Positions 28,232 to 42,532 of a DNA stretch of 64,000 bases are shown in pieces. The stretch spans positions 13,207,208 through 13,271,207 of the forward strand of contig HG738138.1 in NCBI GenBank assembly GCA_000499405.2, in the 5' to 3' direction. A program made the translations under genes and the position numbers. Every line of letters begins with the position of its first letter. Position 1 is the first letter of the stretch. This DNA is from Onchocerca volvulus. Lineage: Eukaryota > Nematoda > Chromadorea > Rhabditida > Onchocercidae. The notes under the pieces are model-generated. The model was not told the origin of the DNA. It was given only the letters and a program-made list of their open reading frames with translations, and did not search any database.

Positions 28232-30080
28232 CTTTCTCTATCATGTTCTCTAATTTTTTTTTCGCTTTTTTCTAGGATAATAACAATACGATGTATAGTT
28301 TATTGCAGTTGGACTCAACTGCAATGTTAGATTGCATTCCATTATATGGGAACGTATTTACAGGTAAGCCACAGTATAGAGAGTCGTTCGAAAATATATT
28401 CGAGAATACAATACCTGATATTGGAACTGCATCGCTTGCATTTTATTCCGGTCTTTTTGCATATCAGGGATGGAATTATCTGAATTTCATCGTTGAGGAA
28501 TTACAAAATCCGACGCGGTACATCTTTTCCTGAATGTTGTAATGCAATATTTCTAGGAGTTCTTTCTTATGTGGCATAGCGATCTGTTTGTGCTATCTTT
28601 AAATATGTAAATATATTATCCCATTAATTAGTAGAATTATTTATTCATCATATATTTATTTTTTGGTTTATACTATTAATGTTATGTCCATAATGTTATC
28701 GTTGAAGATAAATGGTATATTCTTTTGTTCACTATAATATGTAGTTGAACTAATCTTTCGAAATATTGAGATTTTAGGAATTTACCACTGGCAATTGCTA
28801 TATCGTGTACCATATGCACAGTGATCTATACATTAACAAATGTTGCTTTATATACGGTGATCACCCCAGATGAAATGTTAAGTAGTCCTGCGGTTGCTGT
28901 TGTAAGTTGTGTTTACACTATTCTCCTTGAACAGTGCCAGTTTATTATTACATGAACTTTTCGTAACTTCCAAATTTCAGGTCAGGATTTCCTTTTTTCT
29001 TTTTTGTTCTCTTTTAGGAATTCGCTAACAAAATGTTTGGACCATTTGCCTTTGTAATGCCTATATTTGTTGCTTGTTCAACAATTGGTTCAGCAAATGG
29101 AGTAATTTTCACTTCATCCAGGTTTTGTTATTAAATTTGAATAAGGCTTTGCAAAATCCAGAGTGTATGATTTTTGTTTATCAAGTTGATTTCCAGATTA
29201 TTCTATGTTGGAGCACGCGAAGGACACATGCCGCTAGTTTTAACAATGATCAATAAAAACACCCGTACACCAATTCCTGCAGTCATTTTCACGGTTTGTC
29301 ATGTTTTTTATGAACCCGAATTTTTAATGAATACCTTGAGAAGTTGAATCAAAAATTGAAATAATGGAACAGTGTAGGATTTTTATCTGGCTTATTGTCA
29401 ATTAATTTTTAATGCTTGATTAAAAATGTGATGTTGACATAGCGTTATTTTTACTTGATGAAAAAATTTTGTTATGTTACGGCATATGAAAGTGTGATAT
29501 TTCTAGGGGTTGCTTTCTATAGCTTACCTTACTTTGTCGGACAATATCTTTTCGCTCATCAATTATATCCAAATAGTGTACTGGTTGGCTATCGCATGCG
29601 TAATTGCAGCGCTATTCTGGTTACGTAAAAAAATGCCGGATGCTGAAAGGCCTATCAAGGTTAGTTTCGTATGGTATCTAGGATTGTTGTTTTGATTTCC
29701 CTTGAAAATTAGTGCTAACTTTAAGTTTGGTCTTATGGTCGTTATATTTTTTCAGGTTAAACTCATTTTCCCGGCAATTTTTTTCCTTGGATGTGTTGCT
29801 TTAGTAGTCGTCCCTATCGTTGGTTCACCGAAGGATACAGGTCCGTTCTTTATTCAAAAGAGATGGCTTTTTAATTTCTCTTACATTCTATCTTAATTTT
29901 TCGATGAACTTGATGCACTTCTGCATTTCAAGGAAAAAATCCTTTTCAGCAATTGGCATAGCAATAATGCTTACTGCGATCCCTGTTTATGTTATCTTTG
30001 TGGCATGGAAAAATAAGCCGAAATGCATTGGGATGACTTCAGGTATTTCATCATTGATTCTATTTGCATTTCATTATTAG
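27248..30080 (+). CDS. L-type amino-acid transporter light chain (SLC7/LAT family)
   Basis: Eleven exons: 27248-27389, 27526-27715, 27810-27925, 28080-28205, 28364-28517, 28778-28901, 29018-29121, 29197-29293, 29507-29659, 29756-29840 and 29950-30080. They join in phase to 473 residues, normal for LAT light chains. Family marks are [15 protein letters not shown] in the first membrane segment (substrate-binding unwound region), [45 protein letters not shown], and VGAREGHMP. Cys134 in FYPNCEPP matches the cysteine that forms the disulfide with the 4F2-type heavy chain in LAT proteins. The protein should exchange neutral amino acids across the plasma membrane as part of a heterodimer, like the C. 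elegans AAT proteins. AATAAA at about 30229 is a possible poly-A signal. Confidence 0.93.
28207..28231 (+). repeat. Poly-T tract of 25 bases in a transporter intron
   Basis: Directly follows the donor site of the fourth exon. A further T-rich run lies near 28253-28263. This is simple sequence; its length could be misread by sequencers. Confidence 0.9.
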
Positions 30081-30432
30081 TCTAAAACATTATTAGTCTA
30101 AAAAATAAATTAGCTGTAGTTAAAGTTTCGGCATACGGGAAACTCTCTTTCTGTTTTTTTCATTAAGTGTTTACTGCTTTACACTATGTTCTTGCTTGCT
30201 ACTTATCGAGCAAATTAATGTGTTGAATTCAATAAAATTGCAGAAGTAATAACCAAACTCATCCAAAAATTATTTATTGTTGTGGACGATACGAAGGAAT
30301 CATGAGTAAAATTCGCCAGATTTGATTTGTTTATCTTGGATTGTTTTATTTATAGAATCTTAGCATTTGTCATTCGGATGTAGGTTTGATTGCAATATCT
30401 CATTTTTCATGAGAAGTGCATGTGTGTGTGTG

Positions 30433-30465
<33 letters not shown>

Positions 30466-32786
30466 AATGGACGTAAAAGTGACTGTGCATGTAGTAAGTG
30501 GTAGGATCTTATCAACTAGACTTATTTTTATAATTCCTTGATTCGGATTTCCTTTATCATTCTTTTTCTAATATTTGTAATTTCCAAGGATTTTGCATTT
30601 TATCGAAAATATTATATAAACTTTGTGCAGCCCCTTAAAAATCATTGAACGTTTATATTGCGTATTTATTCTTTTAACTAACGTACATTAATACATTGTA
30701 TTTTTGGCGACTTCTGTTATCATTGCAAAAAAATTTTATAGTCATGAAACGAATTTATAAATATATTACGAAGTATTCCATTGTTTAGATTACATATTTG
30801 ATTCCATAGTATCATTTCATAGCACATATAAATATGCTGACTTCTATGGATGTGCTGGTAAACTGGATTAGCATAGCAGACTGCCTTGGTAAGGAGAAGG
30901 CGACTTGTAGATTTGTATTTTCTCATTTTTGCGGCAAATTTATCCGTCCTTAACAAGTAGTCTTAACAAAGAATAACTTTGTGTCTTGTATAATTTCACA
31001 TCTCTCTATATCTTTTCAGTACGCGCCAATCTATATGTTTGTTTGCTATGTTCATATCATGATGGAGTTCTTTCTTCCAGATCCTATGTACAGAATACTG
31101 AGTGATGTAACGCATTGCAAGGCAACATGTAGAATAGCTGATTCATACTGTCAACTCAGCAACTGATCAGTTTTGCTGAATCGACAGTGCTCTTTCACGG
31201 TTTATTCACCATTTCAGTGAGTAGATTATCCTTCGTCGATGTGCAAACTAGTTTAGACAATATGCAAACAATCTGTAATAATATACAATCTGGAAGAGTT
31301 ATTCAACCACATCTATATCCCTAAGAGGAGCCGGCATGTTGTGCGCGGAATATATCACCATTTCATAACATCCTTTGGACTGGTAAAAGCTGAACTATTT
31401 GCAATAGTAAATATATGACGGGAAGATAAATGAAATCAATGACTAAAGCATTTGAAATTTTGATGGAAACTACGTCTTTTTTTTTTGGATGTACTATGAA
31501 GTTAACTTTTATTTCAACCACATGTGTGAATAAAGTTCGACAAAAAGTATGAGTGAACGGTCGCTGCAGCCAGCACAAGACGTAAAAAATTTAGAGTTCG
31601 ATTTCAAAAAGTCAGCAATCGTATTCTACTGAGAAATGATTGCAGGTGGAACATTATATAAAGCCATATAATTCATCAATATATCCAAAAATTAAAAGAA
31701 AATGAACATGAATTAATGTGGTTGTTAATCCATTGCAAAAAGCAACAGAAGCTAGCAACAATGTTTTCTGAAATCTCAATCAGCAAAAGCCAAAAACACA
31801 ATATGTATCAGTTCAGAATATCTTTCTCATCAGTATAAAAGTTCACTTCCCGATTTTTAAATTCCTACTAATACATAAACTGCGTCTTCTTCAGCAACAG
31901 CACGAAAAGCAGAGAAGAAAAATGAAAAATGCCAACGTAGAAAAATGGAAAATGACAATATTATAAAATAAAATTACATGCGAATAATTGAACAGTTTTT
32001 TTACAATAAAAGATAATATCAACTTGCAGTTGTTTCATTATTCAGAAAAGGACAATTTTTGAAATTGTGCTAATTCTCTAAAAAACAGCTGAGAAAGTAT
32101 ATAAGTAAACATTGTATAGTGAGCAATGTGCCTTGACTAAGCAGAAGATTAAAGACAAATTCAAAGCATCAATAGCTGGTGGGAAGTAAAAGGATACGAG
32201 GGCATTATCAGAAGTGAGGAATATATTTGGAAGATCAATTTTTTTCTTTAGAACGGTAGCGAATTATCTCAGATAAAACCATCATTACTAGCTTCAAGGA
32301 AAAAAAAAAAAAAAAAAAAAAGAAAAACTAAATTTTCAGTCAGCCAGATCGCAATATATGCGTTGCATTATTATACCTAATTCAGAATTATCCAATTCCT
32401 TTAAAAGGACTCCGATAGGTAACACCTAGTAATATGTGAAGATTTTCAGAAGGAATGTAGTCCAAAATGATCATTAGAACTTTCAGCTGCGCTTGGAATC
32501 CAACTTGGGCTGCTACTGATTGAAAGCAAAATTTTTTCATTTTTGTTTAGCATATCTGCATCCGTCTCAACAGAATGCTTCTTACGCCATCTAAATTGTA
32601 TTATATGTCTTATTATTTAGAATAAAAAGTATTACTTTCTATCTAGCAAATACTAAGTTAAACAAATATATTTCAATCAACAAAACCTAAAAACCTATCC
32701 AACTCCAGAAGGCTTCTATCCCAAATAACAATCAATAAAAAAACTCTCTATTCAATTAAACATAAAGTGATAGAGAACAAGATAAC
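30081..32786. other. Intergenic region between convergent genes
   Basis: About 2.7 kb between the 3' ends of the plus-strand transporter and the minus-strand ATPase. It holds the 3' untranslated regions of both, a GT microsatellite and a poly-A run near 32299-32320. I see no coding structure beyond short chance frames. Confidence 0.6.
30421..30465 (+). repeat. GT dinucleotide microsatellite
   Basis: About 45 bases of TG repeats with one TGCG interruption near 30437-30440. Confidence 0.95.
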
Positions 32787-35700
32787 CTACTTTTCACCAA
32801 CAGTAAGAATCAGATACTCAATAACTCCCGTTTCATACAAATAGGCGCATAAAATGTAGTTGAAAGCGACGACAAGTACGAAAATTCGATAAGCAAGCTC
32901 CGGAAGAGGGTCATATTCCATATGTCTGGCCACAAAATACGGAGGATCAATCGTTAGCCACACACAAATAGAAATTAATATAACTGAAAACAAAAAAAAA
33001 AAGAAAAAACTGCCAATTCGTCCGGCTTTATAAACTACGCCATTCTTATGGCAAATATGCGAACTACAGAAATAACGCTGCACTAACCAAGGCAGGCACA
33101 GAAAGGAGTATTACTGAAAATAGTTTTACGATATGGAGGTCCTCTACTATAAATGACTGCCAACGTTAAGTACTGGAAAGAAGACAAACAAAACACTGCA
33201 GTTCCCTGCAAATCAAATTATATTCACTATTCTCAGTTGAAATACAAATCATATCAAAAATCTAATAATTACATTATTTAATCAAACAGTGAGCAAATAT
33301 AAGATCAGATAAAAACACAGTACGGAGATCGCCTACTATAAATGGTCACAGTTACCTGCATACTTCTTTTATCTTCAACAGAAGTTCCAAATGGTATTGA
33401 ATAAGGCATAAACCAGGGTTGCGCTGCAGTATATATGAAAACAGATAACTGAAACAAAGTATTATTAAATGAATTTCCTTTTTCATTTCAGTTTCTTCTG
33501 CCAAAGATGTGTTGCTCGTACATTACGCTATGCACGCTTTTTTTCTAATTGGCATTCGGGAGCCAGCGCATGAAAGAGATGAAAAGGATCGGAGTCGGAA
33601 TATGCTTTCGTGCTTATACTACCATGCTTATTTTTTTCTTTTATTCACAACAAAAAAATAACCTGAAAAACGAAAACAATTAGAAGCTGCCCAAGAACTG
33701 AAAGTAATGATGCAGAAGAAAGTAATTTCGTAGGTGGTGGTGAAGCTGCAAGTTTCTGACATGGTGGAGTGTATCCGAAACATGCAGCCATTGTTGTCAC
33801 CAGAAATAAGTCGATGAAAAGAAACTGAAAAGCTTGTCAAACTTAAAACAGTAATTAGTTGAACAGACTTGTACAAATAACTGCGTTAAGCTCAACAATC
33901 AGCGATGTAAATTAGAACAGAAACAACCTGAAAATCTGTAAGATTTGTAGTGAGCCAATAAAGCAAAACAACAGAAATAAACTGAGTTAATGAGTAGCTT
34001 GCCATATATTTGAAAATCCCAAACGAAGTTACCAAAGCTGCACGGCCTGAAAAAACATTTTACTGATCATATATATCGATATTTCTGAATGAAAATGCCA
34101 TGATAACTATAAGACCTTCACGAATAATCATTGGAACGCAACGAATATCAGGTACGCGAGAAGTAAACGGAGCTGCAATTGAAGCTTCTGCTTCAGACAA
34201 CGATATACCAGCATGAGCTGCCTGAAAACTTCATATTTTTTTCTTTTTTTTTTTTTTTTTTGAAATAATTTTCCAATTTCCACGAATACTAATGGCAAAA
34301 ACTATCGTCCTCTCTGTACAGTAAGAAGACCCTATTTATGGGTCTGACATTAAACTTAAACGCCAATGGATCAAAAAATGTAAATGGCTTCCTCTCTGAT
34401 ACTACATAAATTAAACAAAAGAAAAACAATGAGCAACTACTTTCAGGGCAGCACAGTCGTTAGCACCATCACCACACATTGCTACGGTGTATTCAAGTTC
34501 TTGAAGTTTGTTTACTAGCATCTGTTTCTGTTCGGGTGACATGCGTGCAAAAACATCACAAACTGTGACGAATTTGAGTAGCAATTCAGGGTATTCACGA
34601 GAAATAACTTCAAATGTTGGACCTATAAACTATTTAATTCTTGAACAAATGTTTCAGAATATAGAAACTTGAAAATAATGTCATCGACCGATAACTTAAA
34701 TTGCTTTAAAAGTATGGATTTTTAAAAGCGATACTAACCAGAGACTGAGAGTTGGTAAGCAGGGTCTATAAAACTTCTCGACTCCATATCATAAACTGAT
34801 GAGGAATCATCCAGAAGATCTTCCGACGAAGATGCAGCCTGGAGGAAATTGACATCAGCTGAACAAAACGAAAATCGGTTACCTCATATTTTTAGCGAAA
34901 ACAGCGGTAATAAAAGCAGAAAAAGGGGCAGATCACGTCCAACTAAAGCTGATTTATACTTCGATCTTATAAATAATTATAAAAATAAACATAACAAAGA
35001 CATTGCAGATCCCAAACCTGCTTCACCAAAAGAGGAATTCTCGAGTTCGGCGAGTCACGAGTACCACATTCTACAATATAAGCTTTCTTTATGGGCTGTA
35101 TAATTCCACATTCACGAGCGACACTTAGGGCTGTAAGTATGTTATCGCCAGTGACCATGACAGTTCGAATATGAGCTCTAAAATTTATAACAATTCTTTA
35201 ATCTTCGAAAAGAAAATTAGTTAAGAAGTTTAAAAACAAATTTCCTTATTGGAATTTAAAATGGATTCAAAAAGCCTTACTTATTCAGCTGATGGATAAC
35301 ATCTACTGTCTGCGTTTTCAGTCGATTTTCCATCGTCACTAGACCTAACAATGTCAAGTCGTTTTCCACCTAAAACAATTAATTTTCTCCAAAATATTAT
35401 TCATATGCAAATTTTCGGGAAATAAAATTTGAAAAATGAGAAAAAAAGTCCTCAATCATTCAATTAGTGAGGAAGACAAACTTGTTCTCTGTTGACCCTC
35501 TGCGATTTTGGGAAACTGATATGCAGCTTTTTGCAAGCAACTGCAATCAATCGATAACCATGTTGTGCATAATCATTCACGACGTTCTGTAAAGGATTAC
35601 TTAATGGAAATGATAATTAACTGAGCGATGCAATTATCAAAGAATTTGAAAAATTTACAATAACAGGAAATGTTGAATAATCTCAAATTTACCAAAATAT

Positions 35701-38700
35701 ACAAGAAAAAAAAGTCATCAGCGATGTCAACTAAGGATAATTATTTCAAAAACTGTGCTTTATGTTTTCAATGCACCTACAATGATGAATTTGGAGCATT
35801 AAATCAAAAATATTCAGAGAAAAAGTGTCTGTAAAATGGGTGAAGTTATGATTAGGAATAAGAACTTTTATCCCCTGACTGAACTAATCAAAGATAAGCA
35901 AGCAAACAGCTAGATTGTTTAAAAGTACAGCAACAAGAGCTCTTAAGAATGATTCACGTGAACGAACGCTGTAGTTGGCAGGAATACTAGAAGGTTGACA
36001 AAGCGAAGCTATCATTTCCGGAGCACCTTTGCAATACAAAGTCATATCATGCGATTCGTCCTCTGGATCATGCACGATGACAGACATCCGCTGTAGTGAA
36101 GAACTAAAAATTTCAATTAAATAAGAAATTTTCGAAATCTTAAAGTAATTGCAACTGCAGAAATTTCAAAAAGCCGTCTGAAATGCAATGAATAACAATA
36201 ATGTAGAGACTGTAGTAGCAGTCTAAAAATAATACGGATAATAATAGGGCCAAATTATTATAACTTTTCCTTTCATATAAAATGACATGGGCACTACCTG
36301 AAAGTAAATTGTCTCAAAATTGCGAGTTCTATTTCACGATCGCAACCACATGCACCCGGAACGCTCCGTACAACCGGTGGAGCCAAGATATCAAATCGAG
36401 CAGTTTCTGCAATCCTTGAATTCATGGTTTCATCCAGTGTCCAAGCAGTGTTTTTGAAGAGAATCAAATCAAGTGGATCGCCGCAGAGAAGACCATTTAT
36501 ACTGTAAGCTACTGATTGTTCAAAACAAATCGATTACAAGTTGCAAAAAACAATTAAAAATTTTAAAATGGCTTCCAAATCAAGAAAATATTAAATGGGA
36601 AATGCCGGCTAAAATTCCTCAACTCATTCGCTCCGTTCTCGAATGAAAGCACTGAACCAACCAAGTCAAGCTATGGCACGTAGATACTGCTTCGACAAGT
36701 TGGCGGTAGTCCCACATCTCCTTAATGTTCAATGACGGAAACTCATGCCGAAACATCGGTTCTTTATCATCATTGTGCACAACGGGACAAACACAATGAA
36801 AGTCCAAACCATCCTCGGTTAAAGTTCCCGTTTTGTCGAAACAAACCTGCATATAGAAAATAAAATGCAAACAAACATTACTTCAGTTCATTAACCATAA
36901 AGAGAGCATAATGTAATCTAAAATTTACAACATTTATTGCACCACAAGTATTAATAGTTGAAGGAGCAATACAATAAATATCTTTTCGATGGAGACGCAT
37001 ATGTGATGCCAATATTCCAACATTCATCGCAGCTAAAATTCAAATATAGCAGTGCAATCACACTTCTCAAAACAATTTTTAAATATCTCCCGTAATAAAA
37101 AATTATTACAGATATCGATAATAATTATTCACTGAAACTCCACATAATCTCCAAAGCCTTTCTTTATATGGATAACTCCACAATAATATTACTAACCAGG
37201 TAAAGCAGGGGGTACAACTACAGTGATAATATCCAATGCACGCACGATAACTTTCCTCACATCTGTGCCGCGAAGAATCATAGTTACAATGGTATATGAG
37301 AAACCGCAAAAAGCAATACAACCAAGGAAACCAATAAATTTGAAAAGATCTCTTGTAAAACGCAAGTCTATCGGCTTAGGATACATTATTGAACGTACAA
37401 GTTGACCTTTAAGCGTTGTATAAGCAGTTCGAAAGACAACTGCCTGAAAAACAAATATATCTAGCCAAGTCTAAAGATATAAATTTCATATCGTATAGAG
37501 AAGAAATTCATATAAAAAAACTTTCCATTAGGAATTCATCCAAACTTTGCATTAACACTTTTAAATATAAGTACCTTGACACTTTTCCCTGCATAATAAC
37601 GTGTCTGAAGTACTTGGGTACCACAAAACAGTACATGTCTAGAATGTTTCTTCAGCGAGAAAACTGAGGACTCATCATCAGTATCTGGCAAGGCAGCCTA
37701 AAAAAAACTGAACATAAAACTAGTGAATGCATGATCTATTAGATAAAAAGATAACCATAAACCAAATCAAGTGATACTGACCTTCGTTACTGGAACTGAT
37801 TCTCCCGTTAACATTGATTCATTTACAATTACTGTACCATTAATCAGTACGGCGTCACATTGCATATTACATCCATTAGGAGGAATTAAAATGACGTCAC
37901 CAGGCACCAACTTAAACGAGTACAAGAGTTCAGATGTTTCAGTAAGCACCAATAAAATTAATGAATTGTTATAAAAATAACAAGTCAAGTTAAAGATTAA
38001 AACTTACTTCTTCGCTACTTATTTTTATTAGATTTTCACCATTTCTAAGCACCTGTACAAATGCCGAAGAATGAACCATACTTCGTAACTTCCTTTCTTG
38101 TTTTCTGGTTTGATACAAATCCAACGCTATGGAAAACAAAGACATGGCAACAATAACGCTAGCATATATTTCATAATGATCCGAAAACCAAATCGCAACG
38201 CTATAAAAACTCTTTTTGGCACTAGCATAGTACGAATTTTAATATCAAATATCACTGAAAATTTCTAAGTAAATTCATATGAGAAGTTGAAAATAACCAC
38301 CTGAATAACTGGAATATGTAAAAAGGAGATATAACTTCGCGAAAGAGCAAAACATGCAAAGGTTTAAGGTTTATGTTAATTAAATTTTTTCCATAAACTG
38401 CCAAACGTTTAGCAACATCAGCGCTACTCAGACCTTTTTCCGCCATAATATGAAAGCGGTGAAAGTCAATCTAAAATCACAGTGAGGTAAGAAGTATATA
38501 TTTACGGCAGTAAAGTAAAACTTTAACAAATTCTTTAGATTCGGTTTAGTAACAGGATCTGTTGAATTTCAAAGAGACAGAAAATATATGAAATAAATAG
38601 AGAGGAAAAAAGCAGGAAGAAAATGGCTCACACATCATAACTGAATAAAATGAACTTACATCAACATCCACTGAATCAATTGAAATAAATCGGTTCTCAT

Positions 38701-39379
38701 CAGGATACCAAAGATGAAGAAGTTTTTTAAAAGTGAAATATCTCAACGTACTTATATCAGCCATTCGAAAACCAGCTACAGGCAAACCCAGTTGCATAAC
38801 AGCATCACTAATCATACAAATTACCGGGCGAAAGGCAACATTCATGTCCGCATCTCTTAAATTAAAACATTGGGATTTTGTACTGTACAGGTAACTGTCG
38901 AAGTAAATACTGTGACTATCTCGTTTTGGAAACTTAGCATATTAAACATTTCTGATCATAAACATTCTTCTACACATATATAACTAATAGAAATGATTAT
39001 CAAATACTGACCGAATTAAAAGGCAGTCTGCTGTACTCAGAGAACATTCTGAAGCAGTACATTTTACCCACCATCTCGGATACCAATATAACAATAAACG
39101 GAATGTACCCAAAGTAAGCACCGAGACTATCCACGTTAATGCCTAAAAATATTTTACAGTATATTAGGTAAGAGAACATTTTTGAAAAAAATAATGCTTG
39201 ACTTCAATACTTGCCTTCACACAGCTAACTTAGTTATTTACTCCATTTCAACTTCGATCTTTAAATTCAGATTTATGTGGCTAACATACCGCTTTTATTC
39301 TATTCGTTTTATATCCCCACAAATACAGATTTTCATCATCGACGGTGATGTGAGCACTGTGTGTTGCTTGCGCAGGCAT
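32787..39379 (-). CDS. P5B-type P-type ATPase (ATP13A2/ATP13A3-like)
   Basis: Twenty-three exons (39379-39290, 39142-39012, 38855-38660, 38470-38301, 38200-38008, 37910-37782, 37697-37575, 37443-37197, 37032-36929, 36846-36662, 36501-36298, 36103-35968, 35586-35482, 35369-35281, 35177-35018, 34838-34739, 34622-34441, 34221-34116, 34046-33928, 33824-33663, 33448-33356, 33205-33088, 32983-32787) give 1112 residues with all phases consistent. Present in order are actuator TGES (295-298), P5B-type PPALP in membrane segment 4 (422-426), phosphorylation site [10 protein letters not shown] (Asp465), KGAPE in the nucleotide-binding domain, MVTGDN and GDGAND (838-843). PPALP and TEDGLD mark the P5B subgroup, whose animal members sit in late endosomes or lysosomes and export polyamines; C. 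elegans CATP-5/6/7 belong here. A boundary at 35968 is chosen from family alignment. GTAGGT overlapping the final AAG-TAG leaves an alternative longer C-terminus possible. Confidence 0.95.
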
Positions 39380-42300
39380 TCTCTTGAATGTGTCCTTTCG
39401 CACGGTTCGCCCTGAAATTATTTATTTGTGCCGGTGATTTCAAAACTTTTTTCCTCGTATCGTAAATATAACTAACGGGAAAGACTTACCTTCCTGAATT
39501 CACTACTCATCTCAAATGAGCAGCGAATTCATCTCTTAATCAGTAGCTAGTCTTTTCATACGGAAGGGATGGAAAGATAATGATGTGAGAAGTACATGCA
39601 GTGTAACACTCAATACTTTGCATTAAATAGGACGATCCACAAGTTTTGATTTTGCAAAAGTAATAATGCATCAGGCTAACAACATTGGAGAATAACATAC
39701 TTAGATGTCATATTTCCTGAATTGACGCCGGATTTGCGTAATGCTTTGTTAAGCAGTTGTCAAATGTACTGCTGCTACCATGCAGCAGTGGTACCCATTC
39801 CAGCGAAAATCCCCACTTCACACTTACCTAGAAACAATTCCTCTCTTTTTTTTTTTGCAGAGGGGTCACAGTGAAGGAAGAGAGGGATTCGACGAGAAAT
39901 ATAGCAAAGTACTAAGAAGTTCACTCCATTTCCCTTACAATGCCCTTCCCTCCTTTTTCCTCATGCATTGATCTAACAATTAATTATATTTTCTTCTAGA
40001 ATTGAATTCGCATTACCAAATGAGTTACTATGTCATGTCAAACTAATCCAAGCATTCCGGGACTCGTTAGATGCCCTTAACTGGAGAGATGACATCAGGT
40101 AAACTGTGAGAAGGGAAAAAGAGAAAGATGTGTTAGCAATCTCATGGTGGGTGGACTGCTGCTTTTTCCCTCTTTTTCTGAGTTACCATCAATACAAAAG
40201 GAGGAAGAGCTAACTGAATTACAAAAAGTTCGGAAAAAATGCACAAATTCTCTGTCTCATCGTTTTCAATCACTCCTACATCTTTTGACACATCATTTAA
40301 AGTTCTTTCAGTCATTTCTATCCTTACTCTCATCTTCCATGTCTCTTTGGAAACACTCTCAATTTCTGCCATACACTCTTTATCGTCCGCACTCCTAATA
40401 CCTTCAACCCCGTACTCCTTCATATATCACCACCGATCAATGACCACAAATGACTGCTATAAACTGACAATCTATCGATATTAGCATGAATTTTGCCCAC
40501 GTGGGTTGAGTGATAACGATATGCGACAACGTATTCCGCTTGGACTGGACATTGTTTAAGGCATCAAAATTGGTTGATTATGGGAGTGGAATGAAAGAGA
40601 GTTTTAGATCGGGAGAATGTTACGCTTATCTGTGCTGATTGATAATTTCTTTAGTCACGAATTGAATATTCTATAAATCATCTCACTTTCGGTGAATTCC
40701 GAATGCATCGCTTCTTCTGGTGGCAATAAATGGATAGTGGACATGTTTGGATATTTTGGATACGATACCAACCTTTAAAAAAAAAATTCTTAAATCTAAT
40801 TTGAAATGGTACCAATCTTTTGAATTGCACATTTAATATATTCTGAGATTACTGTGTTTCGAAGCTTGGAAAATATATCTCAACTTTACTTCGGCTAGTA
40901 TTCAGCTGTTGTTGCCTCTGGCAATTCTAATGCTTTGAAGAAGAATTGTTTCGAATTCATTATTTTTATTATTTTATTTGGAAAAATCACTATTAATTTG
41001 ACTTGTTACACCATTTTGCCGATGAAACTGAATTAGATTGTTTCCTTACGAAAAGTAAGTGTTGAAAAAAAAAAAGAAAGTAAAAAACTAAGAAAGACTG
41101 ATAAGAAAAATCGTTACGAATAGAAGCAATATCACGCTTCTCGAAACCGCCCTCTGCGGATAAGAACGATGAGAGTGATACTCAATTTTCTGTAGTACAG
41201 TCAATTTAGAATTGACCGAACATCTACTGCTAAAAGTGGCATTGACCTTTGAAAGTCGCTCCATCCTTGAAAGTGTATGACCTCTGCACATAACGATAAA
41301 CATTGGTTGCTTACCTGTCAATACATATTGAAGTGACCTGACCTTCCGATTCGTGATTTCCAAAATCACTTTACATAAGCACAATTATAATATACATCAA
41401 CAAGAAACCGATATCATTTCATCGCTCTGGTGTATGGAAAATAGTTTTCATGGCGAAACACTAAGTTGGTCACATATGTAAATGTCTACAAGACTCAGCT
41501 GTAACTTTTCTTTTTCACTTTCGATCTAAACATGGTCAAATGTGTACAGTGACATGATGTAGAATACGGGACAGGGAGGGATTATTTGTGAGACTTCTCG
41601 ACCTTTGAATTGTCCCTTGATGAAATGCAAGGATTCAAAGTTCCATAACCGATCGCTTATTGCTATAGATATGAAATCTCTGAATTCTGCTTTTTTGAAA
41701 AGTAAAATAGGTGACAGATCAATAGGATAAGTAGAAGCATATGCTGAGAGATATACTGAATTTGGGAACCAATTTTTCGGTTTTCTCGACTGGCAATCAA
41801 TTACCTTATTTATTGATTTTTAGACGATCGGATAATTAGAAGTCTAAAATTTAGATAAGGCGATAGTTTAACGAGGTTTTGCACGTCGGTGATAGCTCAA
41901 CAAGATATTTAAATATCTTTGAACTTATTTTAGAAACTAGTTATTTTAAAAATATTGCTGTGATAGTTGCAGTCATTTGTTAATTAAGATGATCATTACT
42001 AAGCGATCAATTTTTGTGAAAATTTTCTACAGGAATCATATCCGTAAATTTCTTCAAATAAATATTTTTTTTTTTTTGATTAATGCAGGAAAAAATTTTT
42101 GATGTTTCGCAAAATTGCAAATATTTACAAATCATAATTTCTCTGACTCTGCCTGATTAACCAGTAAAACTGTATTAGTTATTCCCAGAATCAGAATTTT
42201 ATGCAGTTTGTGCAATTACTAGTAGAGCATTCGAAAATTTAAGTCAGCCACATCAGAACAAATCAATAAGGAACATGTTTTATTCGAATAAATGCTTATT

Positions 42301-42532
42301 GACTATCAGTGGATATTTGAAACTCACTGGTATCAATGAAAAGATCTTTATTAATTAGCATTTCTACTGATGGCGATAGTAATGGGGAAATATAAACTGT
42401 ATTCACTGGCTAAAATTTTATGATTATTAAAAATATGGCACAACTATAAATTGTCATTATTTATTATGAAGCATGAGTTCTATTATTCGGTACTTATTCA
42501 TGTTGCCAAGTAAATCTCAGCATATTCTGCAG
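39380..42532. other. Intergenic region, no gene recognised
   Basis: About 3.1 kb between the ATPase 5' end and the 3' end of the PAN/TSP1 gene. A 93-codon minus-strand frame at 40423-40142 is rich in charged residues but matches no family I know and has no splice context. The rest is AT-rich and looks non-coding. Confidence 0.5.
39412..39417 (-). other. Candidate 3' splice (spliced-leader) acceptor of the P5B ATPase gene
   Basis: TTTCAG on the minus strand ends 32 bases before the ATG at 39379. In-frame codons continue upstream of this ATG, so the assignment of the start depends on this acceptor. Confidence 0.45.

Noticed and set aside
28291..28363. Extra N-terminal extension of the fifth LAT exon
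   Set aside because: Using the acceptor at 28361-28363 keeps phase with the fourth exon and aligns with LAT proteins; the longer version has a stop just after the TTCTAG acceptor.
41088..41384. Minus-strand 98-codon frame with a hydrophobic C-terminus
   Set aside because: No recognisable domain, no splice signals that extend it, and isolated in intergenic DNA.
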